The notes: generated by a model not told the origin, from the sequence alone. Positions 10,159-19,925 are shown, counted from the stretch's first letter. The stretch is 64,000 nucleotides of DNA from Spirosoma pollinicola (GCF_002831565.1 NZ_CP025096.1:4388501-4452500), one strand, 5' to 3'. A program made the numbers and translations.

Positions 10159-10222
10159 TGTCATATTGACATTAAAAAAATAAGTGTCATTTTTACATTA
10201 AAAAATAAGTGTCAAAATAACA
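10159..10222. promoter_or_regulatory. Three tandem palindromic operators upstream of xylA
   Basis: Three 13-bp sites of form TGTCA-N3-TNACA begin at 10159, 10185 and 10210, so they are spaced 26 and 25 bp apart. The first, TGTCATATTGACA, is a perfect inverted repeat outside its 3-bp centre; the others have one mismatch in the right half. They sit in AT-rich DNA between the NUDIX regulator and xylA. I infer that they bind that regulator. Confidence 0.65.
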
Positions 10223-10356
10223 ATAATAAAAAATGCGATGTTAGGCTGGTCCTTTCTGCCGACTCAACCGGATAAATCGTCGGTATGGGCACCAGGATCG
10301 CTGACATTTGCCGCTACAACTAACTAATTAACTAACGAATATTAATACGTCAACTC

Positions 10357-11688
10357 ATGTCAACAATCACCCTGGGCGATCAGGAATACTTTAAAGGTAT
10401 TGGCGCCATTGCCTACGAAGGCCCAAAATCTAAAAATCCGTTAGCGTTTAAATGGTACAATCCTGAGTTGATCGTAGGCGGGAAGACCCTTCGTGAACAG
10501 CTCCGTTTTGCTATCAGCTACTGGCACAGCTTCTGCGGCACAGGAGGTGATCCCTTTGGTCCCGGAACACACGTTTTTCCCTGGGATCAGGACAAGGATG
10601 CCAATGTTCGGGCGAAGATGAAAATGGACGCGGCCTTTGAGTTTATCACTAAAATGGGGGCACCATACTACTGTTTCCACGATATTGATCTGGTCGATGA
10701 AGGTTCTTCCGCAAGCGAGTACGAAAAACGGCTGCAAACTATCGTTGAGTATGGACAGCAGAAACAGAAAGAAAGTGGTGTAAAACTGCTTTGGGGTACG
10801 GCCAATGCGTTCTCAAATCCACGTTATATGAATGGAGCATCGACCAATCCGGATTTCTCGGTTCTGGCCTATGCTGGCACGCAGGTCAAAAATGCCATTG
10901 ACGCTACGATTGCTTTGGGTGGTGAAAATTACGTATTCTGGGGTGGTCGGGAAGGTTATATGTCGCTGCTTAACACCAACATGAAGCGGGAAGTCGAGCA
11001 CCTGGCGCAGTTTCTGACCATGGCCCGGGATTATGCCCGGAAGCAAGGGTTTACTGGCACGTTCTTCATCGAGCCGAAACCGATGGAGCCCACCAAGCAC
11101 CAGTATGATTATGATGCGGCTACAGTGATCGGATTCCTTCGGCAGTATGGTTTGGATAAAGATTTCCAATTGAATATCGAGGTCAATCACGCGACACTGG
11201 CGGGGCATACCTTCGACCATGAATTGCAGGTAGCGGCCAACGCGGGAATGCTGGGCAGCATCGATGCGAACCGGGGCGATTACCAGAACGGATGGGATAC
11301 AGATCAGTTTCCAATTAATTTGTATGAACTAATTGAAGCGGCTCTGGTAATTCATCAGGCTGGGGGAATAAAACCCGGCGGCATCAACTTCGACGCAAAA
11401 ATCCGCCGGAACTCGACCGATGCCGATGATCTGTTCATAGCCCATATTAGTGGGATGGATGCCTTTGCCCGCGCATTTATTGTGGCCGACACTATTTTGC
11501 AGGAGTCTGACTATCTTAAGTTCCGTGCCGAGCGCTATTCATCGTTTGATAATGGTCGTGGAAAAGCATTTGAAGAAGGCAAACTGACGCTGGAAGATCT
11601 ACGGGCCTATACGCTTGAATTTGGCGAACCTCAGATGCGCAGTGGCAAGCAGGAATGGCTCGAAAGCATTATCAATCAGTATATATAA
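10357..11688 (+). CDS. xylA: Xylose isomerase
   Basis: A 443-residue class II xylose isomerase, the usual length for Bacteroidota. It converts D-xylose to D-xylulose in the cytoplasm, feeding the pentose phosphate pathway. Visible marks are the N-terminal substrate region ([16 protein letters not shown]), the catalytic histidine in [12 protein letters not shown], and metal-ligand segments [15 protein letters not shown] and [18 protein letters not shown], then GSIDANRGD. There is no signal peptide, as expected. No xylulokinase or xylose transporter gene adjoins it. The upstream operator cluster suggests control by the NUDIX regulator. It is followed by the exported CAZyme genes that would supply xylose. 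Confidence 0.97.
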   Translation: MSTITLGDQEYFKGIGAIAYEGPKSKNPLAFKWYNPELIVGGKTLREQLRFAISYWHSFCGTGGDPFGPGTHVFPWDQDKDANVRAKMKMDAAFEFITKMGAPYYCFHDIDLVDEGSSASEYEKRLQTIVEYGQQKQKESGVKLLWGTANAFSNPRYMNGASTNPDFSVLAYAGTQVKNAIDATIALGGENYVFWGGREGYMSLLNTNMKREVEHLAQFLTMARDYARKQGFTGTFFIEPKPMEPTKHQYDYDAATVIGFLRQYGLDKDFQLNIEVNHATLAGHTFDHELQVAANAGMLGSIDANRGDYQNGWDTDQFPINLYELIEAALVIHQAGGIKPGGINFDAKIRRNSTDADDLFIAHISGMDAFARAFIVADTILQESDYLKFRAERYSSFDNGRGKAFEEGKLTLEDLRAYTLEFGEPQMRSGKQEWLESIINQYI

Positions 11689-11880
11689 CGCGTCATTTTC
11701 CATGTGCTCCCTGCCCATGTTCCAGATACAATTCGTTTGCCGAGCATGATACGTCCAGACAACGGATGGAACACAGGACTTGACGGCTGCTTCTATCGTT
11801 GTCAAAGCGTTAGCCATCAGTCAACGTTGATGATAAAACACAGCCGATTCTGGATCAATTTCCTGATGACAACATGCCGG

Positions 11881-11936
11881 TAATCAATGAAACGTAAGTA
11901 GAGTAAATCAGTACTCTACTTACGTTTCATTGATTA
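11881..11936. repeat. Perfect 25-bp inverted repeat before the GH95 gene
   Basis: Arms 11881-11905 and 11912-11936 are perfectly complementary around a 6-nt loop. No T run follows on the plus strand, so it is not a classical intrinsic terminator. The right arm ends 26 bases before the GH95 start codon at 11963, so it could form a 5' leader hairpin or an operator. It is unrelated in sequence to the palindrome family found further on. Confidence 0.8.
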
Positions 11937-11962
11937 TGAAGTATGTGTTTTTAAGTAGGATA

Positions 11963-14437
11963 ATGAAACGACTCCTCTTCTTTTTTTTAATAACTGGTTC
12001 AACCGCTGGCTTCGCGCAAACGAAGTCACCGCTGACACTTTGGTACAATACGCCTTCGGGCCAGACCTGGGAGAATGCATTGCCCGTCGGTAATGGCCAG
12101 TTGGGTGCTATGGTGTATGGCAACGTACCCAGAGAGATCATCCAACTCAACGAAAGCACCGTCTGGAGTGGCGGGCCAAACCGGAATGACAATCCGGACG
12201 CGCTGGCGGCTTTGCCGGAAGTTAGGAAGCTGATTTTCGACGGTAAACAAAAAGAAGCGGAGAATCTGGCCAACAAAGCGATGATCAGCAAAAAGTCGCA
12301 GGGGCAGATGTACCAGCCGGTTGGCAACCTGAACCTCACGTTCGACGGGCACGAAAACTATACCAACTACTACCGGGAGCTAGATATTGAGCGGGCCGTG
12401 GCCAAAACATCGTATACCGTTGATGGCGTGACCTACACCCGCGAAGTGCTGGCATCGTTTCCCGATCAGGTGATTGTGATTCAATTAACAGCCAGTAAAC
12501 CAGGTCGGTTAGCGTTTTCCGCTTTCTATTCCACGCAACACCTCAAGCCCGTTATCAAAACGGCGTCGACCAATGAACTGACCATTGCTGCCTCAACCTC
12601 AGACCACGAGGGCGTAAAAAGTCAGGTCAGGTTTAAAGGCATCACCCGGATCAAAACGCAGGGCGGAACGGTATCGGCCAGCGATACTGCGCTGACCGTA
12701 CGCGGAGCCAATTCGGCAACGATCTACCTGTCTATTGCCACCAACTTTGTCAACTACAACGATGTCAGCGCCGACGAAAATGCGCTGGCGGCAACGTACC
12801 TGACTAAGGCCTACCCGAAAGCGTACGCGGCCATGTTACCCACACATAGTGCCGCCTACCAGAAATACTTTAACCGGGTAAAGCTCGATCTGGGTTCTAG
12901 CGAGGCTGCAAACCTGCCGATCAACGAACGGCTGAAAAATTTCCGGTCCGTCAATGATCCGCAGTTAGTAACGCTGTACTATCAATACGGTCGCTACCTG
13001 CTCATTTCATCCTCTCAAGCGGGCCGCGCCGGCGTACCGGGGCAACCTGCCAATTTACAGGGGATATGGAACAACAAAATGCGACCACCCTGGGATAGCA
13101 AATATACGATCAACATCAACGCTCAGATGAATTACTGGCCGGCCGAAAAAACTAATCTGGCCGAGTTGCACGAACCCTTTCTGCGCATGGTGCGCGACAT
13201 GTCGGAAACCGGAAAGGAAACGGCGCGGGTGATGTACGGAGCGCGTGGCTGGATGGCCCACCACAACACCGATATCTGGCGGGCCACCGGTGCCGTCGAT
13301 GGTGCCTTGTGGGGTATGTGGGTAGCTGGTGGCGGCTGGACCAGTCAGCACCTGTGGGAGCATTACCAATATAGTGGCGACAAAACGTACCTGGCGTCAG
13401 TGTACCCGATTTTGAAAGGAGCTGCCCTATTTTACACGGATTACCTGGTTGAACACCCTAAATATCACTGGCTGGTTGTCACGCCGGGTACGTCGCCCGA
13501 GAACGCGCCCGCTGCCCACGGCGGTTCGTCGCTGGATGCGGGTACTACGATGGATAATCAAATTGCGTTCGACGTATTTACGACCACGATTCGAGCGGCC
13601 GAAGTACTGAAAAAGGATGCTGCCTTTGTCGATACGCTGAAGCAGATGCGCAGCAAACTACCGCCTATGCACATTGGTCAGCACGGTCAGTTGCAGGAAT
13701 GGCTGGAAGATATTGACGATCCGAACGATAAACACCGGCACATTTCGCATTTGTACGGCCTGTTTCCATCGAATCAGCTTTCACCTTACCGCACGCCCGG
13801 CCTGTACAATGCGGCCAAAACCTCTCTTGTTCACCGGGGCGATGTATCGACCGGCTGGAGTATGGGCTGGAAAGTGAACTGGTGGGCGCGTTTGCAGGAC
13901 GGTAACCACGCCTACACGTTGATCCAGAATCAACTAACCCCGCTTGGCGTCACGAAAGAAGGGGGCGGTACATACAATAACCTGTTCGACGCACACCCAC
14001 CGTTTCAGATCGACGGCAACTTCGGCTGTACGTCGGGCATCACCGAAATGCTTATGCAAAGTGCCGATGGTGCCATTCACTTACTACCCGCCCTGCCCGA
14101 CGTTTGGCCAACCGGCAGCATTCGCGGTCTGCGGGCCATCGGTGGATTCGAGGTTGTGAGCATGGAATGGAAAGGAGGGAAACTGTCGACCGTTGTTATC
14201 AAGTCGAATTTGGGCGGAAACTTACGTGTGCGGACGCCAAACGCGCTAACCATCAGCAAAGGGACTGCGCCGAAAATGGCCTCAGGTCAAAACCCGAACC
14301 CGTTCTACCAGATCGAACCAACGCCAGCACCCATCGTGTCGGAAAAAGCAACGTCGACAGCGCCCGTATTAAAAGAAACAATGCTCTATGACCTGCCGAC
14401 GCAAGCCGGTAAACTGTATACGCTGGTCGCTCAGTAA
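11963..14437 (+). CDS. GH95 alpha-L-fucosidase/galactosidase, exported
   Basis: An 824-residue glycoside hydrolase family 95 protein with the start set at the ATG that begins a clean signal peptide ([19 protein letters not shown]); the frame is open further upstream from a TTG, but that would bury the signal. The N-terminal sandwich domain has [20 protein letters not shown] and [11 protein letters not shown], hallmarks of GH95. The (alpha/alpha)6 barrel keeps the [10 protein letters not shown] asparagine pair, the glutamate in LQEWLEDID and the aspartate in FQIDGNFG, all matching the inverting fucosidase active site. Members remove terminal alpha-1,2-L-fucose, or L-galactose, from plant glycans such as xyloglucan. 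It opens the extracellular CAZyme run. Confidence 0.92.
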   Translation: MKRLLFFFLITGSTAGFAQTKSPLTLWYNTPSGQTWENALPVGNGQLGAMVYGNVPREIIQLNESTVWSGGPNRNDNPDALAALPEVRKLIFDGKQKEAENLANKAMISKKSQGQMYQPVGNLNLTFDGHENYTNYYRELDIERAVAKTSYTVDGVTYTREVLASFPDQVIVIQLTASKPGRLAFSAFYSTQHLKPVIKTASTNELTIAASTSDHEGVKSQVRFKGITRIKTQGGTVSASDTALTVRGANSATIYLSIATNFVNYNDVSADENALAATYLTKAYPKAYAAMLPTHSAAYQKYFNRVKLDLGSSEAANLPINERLKNFRSVNDPQLVTLYYQYGRYLLISSSQAGRAGVPGQPANLQGIWNNKMRPPWDSKYTININAQMNYWPAEKTNLAELHEPFLRMVRDMSETGKETARVMYGARGWMAHHNTDIWRATGAVDGALWGMWVAGGGWTSQHLWEHYQYSGDKTYLASVYPILKGAALFYTDYLVEHPKYHWLVVTPGTSPENAPAAHGGSSLDAGTTMDNQIAFDVFTTTIRAAEVLKKDAAFVDTLKQMRSKLPPMHIGQHGQLQEWLEDIDDPNDKHRHISHLYGLFPSNQLSPYRTPGLYNAAKTSLVHRGDVSTGWSMGWKVNWWARLQDGNHAYTLIQNQLTPLGVTKEGGGTYNNLFDAHPPFQIDGNFGCTSGITEMLMQSADGAIHLLPALPDVWPTGSIRGLRAIGGFEVVSMEWKGGKLSTVVIKSNLGGNLRVRTPNALTISKGTAPKMASGQNPNPFYQIEPTPAPIVSEKATSTAPVLKETMLYDLPTQAGKLYTLVAQ

Positions 14438-14439
14438 GC

Positions 14440-14529
14440 TTTTTGTCATCCCGACGTCAGGAGGGATCTTCGCTAACAGACATTTTTAGCCTCACCCGAA
14501 GATCCCTCCTGTCGTCGGGATGACAAAAA
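14440..14529. repeat. Palindromic repeat copy P1
   Basis: Arms 14440-14472 and 14497-14529 (33 nt each, one mismatch) flank a 24-nt loop. The shared core is TTTTTGTCATCCCGACG then GGAGGGATCTTCG, and its complement on the other side. It starts two bases after the GH95 stop codon. A partial extra half-repeat (CGGGATGACAC) follows the right arm. Together with P2 it flanks the GIY-YIG gene. Confidence 0.93.
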
Positions 14530-14591
14530 CACCGGGATGACACTAAAACAACAGGGAAACAGAAATCGAGAAAATCTAAAAATGTAGTGTG

Positions 14592-14894
14592 ATGCGTGAG
14601 TATGCCTTTTACGTCTATATCGTAACCAACCCCGAAAAAACGGTGCTGTACACGGGTATGACAAACGATTTAATCAGAAGGCTACAAGAGCACTACGAGT
14701 CGAGAGGGCAGCCGGAGAAATTTGCGGGTAAGTATTACTGTCATCAGCTGATTTATTGGGAGCAGCATCAGTACGTGCTCAACGCGATCGCTCGAGAAAA
14801 GGAGATCAAGGGTTGGCGGAGGGAGAAAAAAGTGGAATTGATCAATTCAATTAATCCCGAATGGTGCTTTTTGAATGATGAAATTCAGGGATGA
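14592..14894 (+). CDS. Small GIY-YIG nuclease (UPF0213/YhbQ-like)
   Basis: A 100-residue single-domain GIY-YIG protein. The core motif appears as VYIVTN then VLYTGMTNDLIRRLQEH, followed by helical ARRE/EKEIKGW-type residues (AREKEIKGWRREKK) that supply the conserved glutamate region. These enzymes cut DNA with a metal-dependent single active site; free-standing small versions are abundant in Bacteroidota, often in many copies per genome, and their function is poorly known. I start at ATG 14592; a GTG three bases earlier is possible. The gene lies between palindromes P1 and P2, which may be its substrates. It has no link to polysaccharide breakdown, so it looks inserted in the cluster. Confidence 0.9.
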   Translation: MREYAFYVYIVTNPEKTVLYTGMTNDLIRRLQEHYESRGQPEKFAGKYYCHQLIYWEQHQYVLNAIAREKEIKGWRREKKVELINSINPEWCFLNDEIQG

Positions 14895-14937
14895 AAAGAG
14901 GTATTACCATCCCGAGGATGTTTTGTCATTCTGCGGC

Positions 14938-15030
14938 TTTTCTGTCATCCCGACGATAGGAGGGATCTTCGCTAGTAGGCATTTTTCAGCCTCACCCGAA
15001 GATCCCTCCTATCGTCGGGATGACAAAAAA
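14938..15030. repeat. Palindromic repeat copy P2
   Basis: Arms 14938-14971 and 14997-15030 (34 nt, one mismatch) flank a 25-nt loop that is similar to the loop of P1. Beyond the core, TCATTCTGCGG on the left and CGCGGAATGA on the right give a second, outer pair of half-repeats. It lies 43 bases after the GIY-YIG stop and 54 bases before the GH43 start. Confidence 0.92.
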
Positions 15031-15084
15031 ACGCGGAATGAAAGAAACAATAAAAATAAGCTTACGTATTTAACACACGTTCAC

Positions 15085-16761
15085 ATGAAAAATCGCCTTT
15101 TTACGGCTCTTTTTGTACTATTCAGTCTGGTTTTACACCAAGCCAGTGTTGCCCAAACCACACTGACAAACCCAGTCCTGACGGGTTTTTATCCTGACCC
15201 GAGCATTGTGCGGGTGGGACCCGATTATTATTCCGTTCATTCTACGTTTTCCTATTTCCCCGGTTTGCCGATTATGCACAGCCGGGACCTGAAAAACTGG
15301 AAGCAGATTGGCAATGTGATCAACCGACCTTCGCAAATGGAGTTTATGGGCGAGCGGATGACGCGTGGTCTGTTTGCTCCAGCCATCACGTATTACAAAG
15401 GGACGTACTACGTAACGTGTACGGATATTGATCATGATGGAAATTTTGTTGTAACGTCAAAAAATCCGGGGGGACCTTACAGCGATCCGGTGAAAATTCC
15501 GCAGGTAAAAGGAATTGACCCCTCCATTTATTTCGACGAAGAAACCGACAAAGCTTACATCATTTACAACAGCGATGCACCCGATCGTAAACCGCTCTAT
15601 TCGGGCCACCGCACCATCCGAATGTATGCGTTCGACTATAAGAATCTGACCGTGCTGGGCGAAGAAAAACAGTTGGTCAATGGGGGTGTAGACCTCTCAA
15701 AAAAGCCGGTTTGGATCGAAGGACCCCATATTTTGAAGCATAACGGCTGGTATATCCTTTATGCGGCCGAAGGCGGAACCTCTGTCAATCACTCGCAGGT
15801 GGCATTGCGCAGCAAAGATATTTGGGGGCCTTATGTCCCGTTTGACGGCAATCCGGTGCTGACGCAACGGGAATTACCAGCCGACCGACCCAACCCGATC
15901 ACATCGGCCGGTCACGCTCAGTTTATCGAAGGGCCCGATGGTAACTGGTATTCAATTTTTCTGGCTGTACGTCCTTACGAAGGCGATTATTATAATACAG
16001 GCCGCGAAATGTTCATTGCTCCGCTGACGTGGGTAAACGATTGGCCGATGATCGAACACGGCGAGAAAGCCATTCAATACCAATACAAAACCAACATCAA
16101 AGAGGTAAAGCAGAAAGGAGCTTTACCGCAAAACGGCAACTTCGCGTATACGATGACGTTCGACAAAGGGCTTGATCTGTCGATGCTTTTTTTGAGAACG
16201 GTGGATAGCAGTTCGTTTAAAACCTCAAAAGCAAATGGGCTTACGCTTACACTCAAACCGGAAACAATTTCAGAAGCAGGAAATCCTTCGTTTGTGGGTA
16301 AGCGTCAACAACATTTAACGAGCACCGCCGAAACCGAAGTGAACTTTTCGCCAAAAACGGATAATGAAAAAGCGGGTTTGGTGATTTTTCAGGACGAACG
16401 CCATTTCTACTTCGCGGCAAAATCAAAAAGCGGAGGCAAAGACGTTATTCAGTTGTTCAAGAGCAAAGACAAAGCCCTGGAATTAGTAACTGAAGTTCCG
16501 TTAACGTCATCTGCTGCTAGAGTGGATTTTAAAATACAGTCAGACGGTGCCTTGTACAGCTTCTACTACTCGACCGATGGCAAAAAATGGAACTTGCTGA
16601 AAGACCAGGTGGACGGCAAGTTTTTGAGCACCAAAGCGGCCAATAGCTTCATTGGCTGTGTGTATGGCCTATATGCTACGTCGTCAGGCGAAAAATCCGA
16701 GAATTCGGCTTCGTTTAAGTACCTGACATACAAAGGCGACGACCCGATGTATAAGAAGTAA
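15085..16761 (+). CDS. GH43 glycosidase (xylosidase/arabinofuranosidase type), exported
   Basis: A 558-residue protein starting at ATG 15085, which gives a signal peptide ending near SVA-Q (residue 23). The longer open frame upstream runs through palindrome P2 and is not coding. The five-bladed GH43 propeller occupies about 28-340, with candidate catalytic residues D38 (FYPDPSIVRV, base), D145 (KGIDPSIYF, pKa modulator) and E212 (WIEGPHIL, acid). A C-terminal beta-sandwich (about 365-550, VNFSPKTDNEKAGLVIFQ) matches the domain common to large beta-xylosidases. The likely product is xylose or arabinose from (arabino)xylan; the precise linkage is not readable from sequence alone. Confidence 0.92.
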   Translation: MKNRLFTALFVLFSLVLHQASVAQTTLTNPVLTGFYPDPSIVRVGPDYYSVHSTFSYFPGLPIMHSRDLKNWKQIGNVINRPSQMEFMGERMTRGLFAPAITYYKGTYYVTCTDIDHDGNFVVTSKNPGGPYSDPVKIPQVKGIDPSIYFDEETDKAYIIYNSDAPDRKPLYSGHRTIRMYAFDYKNLTVLGEEKQLVNGGVDLSKKPVWIEGPHILKHNGWYILYAAEGGTSVNHSQVALRSKDIWGPYVPFDGNPVLTQRELPADRPNPITSAGHAQFIEGPDGNWYSIFLAVRPYEGDYYNTGREMFIAPLTWVNDWPMIEHGEKAIQYQYKTNIKEVKQKGALPQNGNFAYTMTFDKGLDLSMLFLRTVDSSSFKTSKANGLTLTLKPETISEAGNPSFVGKRQQHLTSTAETEVNFSPKTDNEKAGLVIFQDERHFYFAAKSKSGGKDVIQLFKSKDKALELVTEVPLTSSAARVDFKIQSDGALYSFYYSTDGKKWNLLKDQVDGKFLSTKAANSFIGCVYGLYATSSGEKSENSASFKYLTYKGDDPMYKK

Positions 16762-16796
16762 GCGTTGCCTTCTTTCTGCTGTGTCGAAGGGGGGTC

Positions 16797-16911
16797 GTCA
16801 TCCCGCGTCTTTTTTGTCATCCCGACGTTAGGAGGGATCTTCGCTAATAGCCAAAAACGCCTGCTACCGAAGATCCCTCCTGCGTCGGGATGACAAAAGC
16901 CGCGGGATGAC
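16797..16911. repeat. Palindromic repeat copy P3, with outer half-repeats
   Basis: The inner core spans about 16810-16898 and is framed by an outer pair, GTCATCCCGCG (from 16797) and CGCGGGATGAC (to 16911). The two inner arms differ at the variable spot (GACGTTAGG on the left, the complement of GACGCAGG on the right), unlike most copies, whose arms match. It lies between the GH43 and GH127 genes, 20 bases before the latter's start. Confidence 0.92.
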
Positions 16912-16931
16912 AAAAAAAAACAACGTTACCC

Positions 16932-19214
16932 ATGAAAACGAACCTATTCCATATCGCCTTTCTGCTCCTGACCAGCCTTTCCGCGTTGGCTCAGATGCAA
17001 CCGTTTGCCTTGCAGGAGGTGAAGCTGACGGGTGGGCCGTTTAAAAATGCGCAGGATGTTGACCTGAAATACATTCTGGCGCTGAACCCGGATAAACTGC
17101 TGGCCCCGTATCTGATTGATGCCGGACTGCCCCTGAAAGCGCAACGCTATGGCAACTGGGAAAGCTCGGGTCTGGATGGTCATATCGGCGGGCATTACCT
17201 GTCGGCGCTGGCCATGATGTATTCCTCGACCGGTGAGCCCGAACTGAAAAAACGTCTGGACTACATGATCGATCAACTGGCGAAATGTCAGGCGAAGAAT
17301 GGCAATGGGTACGTTGGCGGCATTCCGCAGGGACAAGTGTTTTGGGAACGGATTCACAAAGGCGATATCGACGGTAGCAGCTTTGGCCTGAACAACACAT
17401 GGGTACCGCTCTACAACATTCACAAACTGTTTGCGGGCTTGCGCGATGCCTATGAGTACGCTGGCAATAAACAGGCAAAGCAGGTATTGATTGGCCTGGG
17501 CGACTGGTTCGTTGACCTGATCAAACCGCTGTCCGACGAGCAGATTCAGCAGGTGTTACGTACTGAACATGGCGGCATCAACGAAACCTTCGCCGATCTG
17601 TACATCCTGACGAACGATAAAAAGTACCTCGAAACGGCGCAGCGGATTTCGCACCGGGCTATCCTGAATCCACTGCTGGCGAAGCAGGACAAGCTGACGG
17701 GACTCCATGCCAATACGCAGATTCCGAAGGTGATCGGGTTTGAGAAAATCGCCACTTTAACGGGCAAAACTGACTGGTCAGATGCCGCGCTGTACTTCTG
17801 GCAAAACGTGTCGCAAACCCGCAGTGTGGCTTTTGGCGGCAACAGCGTCCGTGAGCATTTCAACCCCACAACCGATTTCAGCCAGGTATTATCATCGAAT
17901 CAGGGGCCGGAAACCTGCAACTCGTTCAACATGCTTCGGCTGAGCAAAGCGCTCTTTCTGGATAAGAACGACGTCAGTTTTCTGGATTTCTACGAGCGGA
18001 CGTTATACAACCACATCCTGTCGAGTCAGCATCCCGAGAAGGGCGGATTTGTGTATTTCACGCCCATTCGGCCCAACCATTACCGGGTCTATTCGCAACC
18101 CGAAACCAGCATGTGGTGCTGCGTGGGATCAGGTCTGGAAAACCACACCAAATACGGCGAGCTAATCTACAGCCATTCGACCAATGACCTCTATGTCAAT
18201 CTGTTCATTCCATCGACGGTGAACTGGACAGACAGAAAGATCAAGCTTACCCAACGAACCGAATTTCCGTATCAGAACCAGTCTGAACTACTCGTGGAAA
18301 TACCAAAACCACAGGCGTTTTCTATAAACATTCGTTACCCGAAATGGGCCGAAAATCTGGACGTGCTGGTGAACGGAAAAGCACAACCCGTTAGCGGCAA
18401 ACCATCGGGTTACGTAGCCATTTCACGAAAGTGGAAATCGGGCGATAAAGTGACGGTTCGCTTTACGACCGTTACCCGCCTGGAACAGCTACCCGATGGG
18501 TCCAACTGGTCGGCGTTCGTCAATGGCCCGATTGTACTGGCCGCCAAAACATCGACGAAAGATCTGACCGGGCTTTTCGCCGATGACAGCCGCATGGGTC
18601 ACGAAACGAAAGGCAAGCTCTACCCGCTCACCAATGCCTATGCGCTCGTGGGCGACCCGGCAACGTACCTGACAAAACTCAAACCCGAATCCCGGCTTCG
18701 TTTCGCGCTGGACACGCTGACGTTACAACCGTTTTACGAGGTACACGATGCTCGCTACCAGATGTACTTCCCGACGTTTACCAAAGCCGCTTTCGCCGAG
18801 CAACAGACCCGATTGAAACAGCAGGAAGCCGAAGTTCTGGCTCTGGAAGCCAACACCGTCGACAAGGTGAATTGTGGCGAGCAGCAGCCCGAAGTCGATC
18901 ATCAGTACAAAGGCGAAAAAAGCGATTCGGGCTACGACGACGAGCGCTTCTGGCGACGTACCCGGTCGTATATCGCCTACCAATTGCAGAACAAAGGGCT
19001 GGCAGGTAGATACGTTGATATCACTGCTTTAGACGATATCAAGCCAGAGAATGTAAGCTTTTTAATTAATGAAAAGCCCGCCGAATTTCTTGTCAATCAG
19101 GGCAAAACGATTCGTTTAAAAGCGGACAGTAACGAGGTGATCACGTTGAAAATCGTGGCTCAAAATGGGAAGGCTACGCCCCGAATCAATCAGGTTAGAC
19201 TTTTAATGAAGTAA
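16932..19214 (+). CDS. GH127/GH146-type beta-L-arabinofuranosidase (DUF1680), exported
   Basis: A 760-residue protein with a signal peptide (MKTNLFHIAFLLLTSLSALA-Q). It has the DUF1680 (alpha/alpha)6 barrel, with SSGLDGHIGGHYLSAL, WVPLYNIHK and GGINETFADLY. The zinc-thiolate catalytic centre known from GH127 is intact: E327 and C329 (GPETCNSFN) plus C396 and C397 (MWCCVGSG), where the first of the CC pair would be the nucleophile. C-terminal beta domains follow. Such enzymes release L-arabinofuranose from beta-linked arabinosides. Whether it is GH127 or GH146 cannot be settled by eye. The VOC gene follows 30 bases later, suggesting co-transcription. Confidence 0.9.
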   Translation: MKTNLFHIAFLLLTSLSALAQMQPFALQEVKLTGGPFKNAQDVDLKYILALNPDKLLAPYLIDAGLPLKAQRYGNWESSGLDGHIGGHYLSALAMMYSSTGEPELKKRLDYMIDQLAKCQAKNGNGYVGGIPQGQVFWERIHKGDIDGSSFGLNNTWVPLYNIHKLFAGLRDAYEYAGNKQAKQVLIGLGDWFVDLIKPLSDEQIQQVLRTEHGGINETFADLYILTNDKKYLETAQRISHRAILNPLLAKQDKLTGLHANTQIPKVIGFEKIATLTGKTDWSDAALYFWQNVSQTRSVAFGGNSVREHFNPTTDFSQVLSSNQGPETCNSFNMLRLSKALFLDKNDVSFLDFYERTLYNHILSSQHPEKGGFVYFTPIRPNHYRVYSQPETSMWCCVGSGLENHTKYGELIYSHSTNDLYVNLFIPSTVNWTDRKIKLTQRTEFPYQNQSELLVEIPKPQAFSINIRYPKWAENLDVLVNGKAQPVSGKPSGYVAISRKWKSGDKVTVRFTTVTRLEQLPDGSNWSAFVNGPIVLAAKTSTKDLTGLFADDSRMGHETKGKLYPLTNAYALVGDPATYLTKLKPESRLRFALDTLTLQPFYEVHDARYQMYFPTFTKAAFAEQQTRLKQQEAEVLALEANTVDKVNCGEQQPEVDHQYKGEKSDSGYDDERFWRRTRSYIAYQLQNKGLAGRYVDITALDDIKPENVSFLINEKPAEFLVNQGKTIRLKADSNEVITLKIVAQNGKATPRINQVRLLMK

Positions 19215-19244
19215 CAAATGGCTCAGTTAAAGAGGACTAGAAGA

Positions 19245-19766
19245 ATGAATACTGCATATAAATGTGTCAAAATAACACTATTGGTGTTTTGGTGCGTACT
19301 AACCGCCCAGGCACAGTCTAATTTTAGCAGTAAAGTGATCGGCGTAGGCGTTGTGGTTGCCGACCTCGAACGCTCGCTTGATTTTTACGTGAAGGGCATC
19401 GGGATGGTCAAAACTGGCAACTTCACCATCAACGAAGATTTTGGGAAACGCTCCGGTCTGACCGATGGCGTAGCCACAAACGTAACCATACTAAAGCTCG
19501 AAAATAGCCCCGAAGCCACCGACTGGAAACTGATGAGCTTTGGCAGTAAAGCAGCGCACCCGAAGCCCAAAAAGATTCAGGACGATACGGGCATGCAGTA
19601 CATCACCATCCAAGTAAAAGCCCTGCAACCCATCATCGACCGGCTGACGCAAATGAAAGTGCCGTTTCTGGGCAGCACGCCCACACCCCTGAATGATAAA
19701 GCGCACTTCGTGTTTGTGCAGGACCCCGACGGAAATTTTATAGAACTGATCGGCCCACTTAACTGA
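19245..19766 (+). CDS. VOC (glyoxalase-fold) family protein with signal peptide
   Basis: A 173-residue protein from ATG 19245, giving a signal peptide (MNTAYKCVKITLLVFWCVLTAQA-Q). An in-frame ATG at 19218 is also possible and would add nine basic residues. The rest is one vicinal-oxygen-chelate unit: VIGVGVVVADLERSLDFYVK at the start and FVFVQDPDGNFIELIGP at the end, with the metal-ligand glutamate in the last motif. Metal-dependent VOC proteins include glyoxalase I, dioxygenases and lyases; the substrate is unknown. Export beside glycosidases is unusual for this family and hints at a role on plant-derived phenolic or sugar compounds, which is speculation. Confidence 0.85.
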   Translation: MNTAYKCVKITLLVFWCVLTAQAQSNFSSKVIGVGVVVADLERSLDFYVKGIGMVKTGNFTINEDFGKRSGLTDGVATNVTILKLENSPEATDWKLMSFGSKAAHPKPKKIQDDTGMQYITIQVKALQPIIDRLTQMKVPFLGSTPTPLNDKAHFVFVQDPDGNFIELIGPLN

Positions 19767-19805
19767 TAGGGAAAATCTTGGGTCTGTTTATTTTTTGTCT
19801 TCCGG

Positions 19806-19925
19806 TTTTTGTCATCCCGACCGGTCCGCCGGTGCGGTCAGGAGGGATCTTCGGTAGCCGGCGTTTTTGGCTACTAGCGAAGATCCCTCCTGACCGCACC
19901 GGCGGACCGGTCGGGATGACAAAAA
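19806..19925. repeat. Palindromic repeat copy P4 (long form)
   Basis: Perfect 48-nt arms (19806-19853 and 19878-19925) around a 24-nt loop. The variable part is much longer than in other copies (GACCGGTCCGCCGGTGCGG). The loop is in the opposite orientation to that of P3. An open frame that reads through it is an artefact. Confidence 0.94.

Larger units (their letters stand above)
14440..15030 (+). mobile_element. Candidate GIY-YIG element: nuclease gene between two palindrome copies
   Basis: A 591-bp unit made of palindrome P1, a 100-codon GIY-YIG nuclease gene and palindrome P2, inserted between two CAZyme genes. Seven other copies of the palindrome in the window carry no gene. The arrangement resembles REP elements with their RAYT enzyme: one coding copy and many non-coding copies. 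Mobility is inferred; target-site duplications cannot be judged from a single copy. Confidence 0.5.

Noticed and set aside
11599..11817. 72-codon minus-strand frame across the end of xylA
   Set aside because: It overlaps the xylA coding region by 90 bases and has no recognisable feature; the 11689-11962 gap shows only the inverted repeat.
14875..15084. Longer start for the GH43 at 15085
   Set aside because: The added 70 residues come from palindrome P2 and would hide the signal peptide.
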